Shown here piece after piece: positions 63,939-64,000 of a stretch of DNA of 64,000 bases. The stretch is from positions 136,984,998 through 137,048,997 of the forward strand of contig CM063502.1 of the NCBI GenBank assembly GCA_032207245.1, written 5' to 3'. Positions within the stretch are counted from its first letter, which is position 1; each line of letters starts with the position of its first letter. A program made the translations under genes and the position numbers. Source of the DNA: Pardosa pseudoannulata (taxonomy: Eukaryota; Arthropoda; Arachnida; Araneae; Lycosidae). The notes under the pieces were generated by a model. The model made no database searches, had not been told where the DNA came from, and saw nothing but the letters and a program-made list of their open reading frames with translations.

Positions 63939-64000
63939 TGCACATAATTTTATAATAATATCGTATTTTCTTTAAAAACGTAACAAAAATTTATAAAAAA
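63939..64000. other. Right edge, AT-rich
   Basis: No feature is visible before the window ends. Confidence 0.5.

Overview
The window looks like an AT-rich, gene-poor stretch of an animal nuclear genome. By eye, roughly seven bases in ten are A or T; this was not computed. I found no intact protein-coding gene, no convincing multi-exon gene, no rRNA and no functional tRNA gene. A eukaryote is indicated by tRNA-derived SINE copies, a 5'-truncated non-LTR retrotransposon with a target-site duplication, many long (TA)n, (CA)n, (GATA)n and (AAT)n microsatellites, and the lack of any bacterial-style gene packing. The RT tail and the 'gcccgtgcttcgctac' repeat at 12.1 kb are of kinds I associate with invertebrates, especially arthropods. 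I cannot name a species.

Layout. 0-5 kb is plain AT-rich DNA with a pair of palindromes near 0.2 kb and one SINE at 1.5 kb. At 5.1-6.7 kb there is a five-unit satellite of about 310 bp whose monomer contains a piece of the same SINE. 6.7-12 kb is plain apart from one small old duplication. At 12.08-13.2 kb there is an interspersed element with recognisable ends and an internal duplication carrying two TGACGTCA sites. 13.6-14.7 kb holds another small duplication and a GC-rich, coding-like relic that ends in a (TA)n tract of about 520 bp. 15-44 kb is microsatellite-rich DNA with several SINE copies and two clear tandem duplications (28.4 and 29.8 kb). 44-50 kb is plain, with a near-perfect 40-bp palindrome at 47.8 kb. 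At 50.13-50.84 kb sits the C-terminal part of a reverse transcriptase ORF on the minus strand, bounded by a 14-bp direct repeat. 52.5-53.1 kb is a truncated SINE followed by a 355-bp (TA)n tract. 53-64 kb is AT-rich with small duplications, a MITE-like element at 61.0-61.4 kb, dispersed repeat pairs and a SINE at the right edge.

How the parts relate. No genes here work together. The structure comes from transposition (SINE, LINE, MITE-like), microsatellite expansion, and an unusual number of local two-copy duplications of about 90-340 bp at different stages of decay. The stretch may be intergenic or the inside of a very large intron; the sequence cannot separate these. The best leads are the GC-rich coding relic at 14.16-14.70 kb, the SINE family and its capture into a satellite, and the nested inverted repeats of the 61-kb element.
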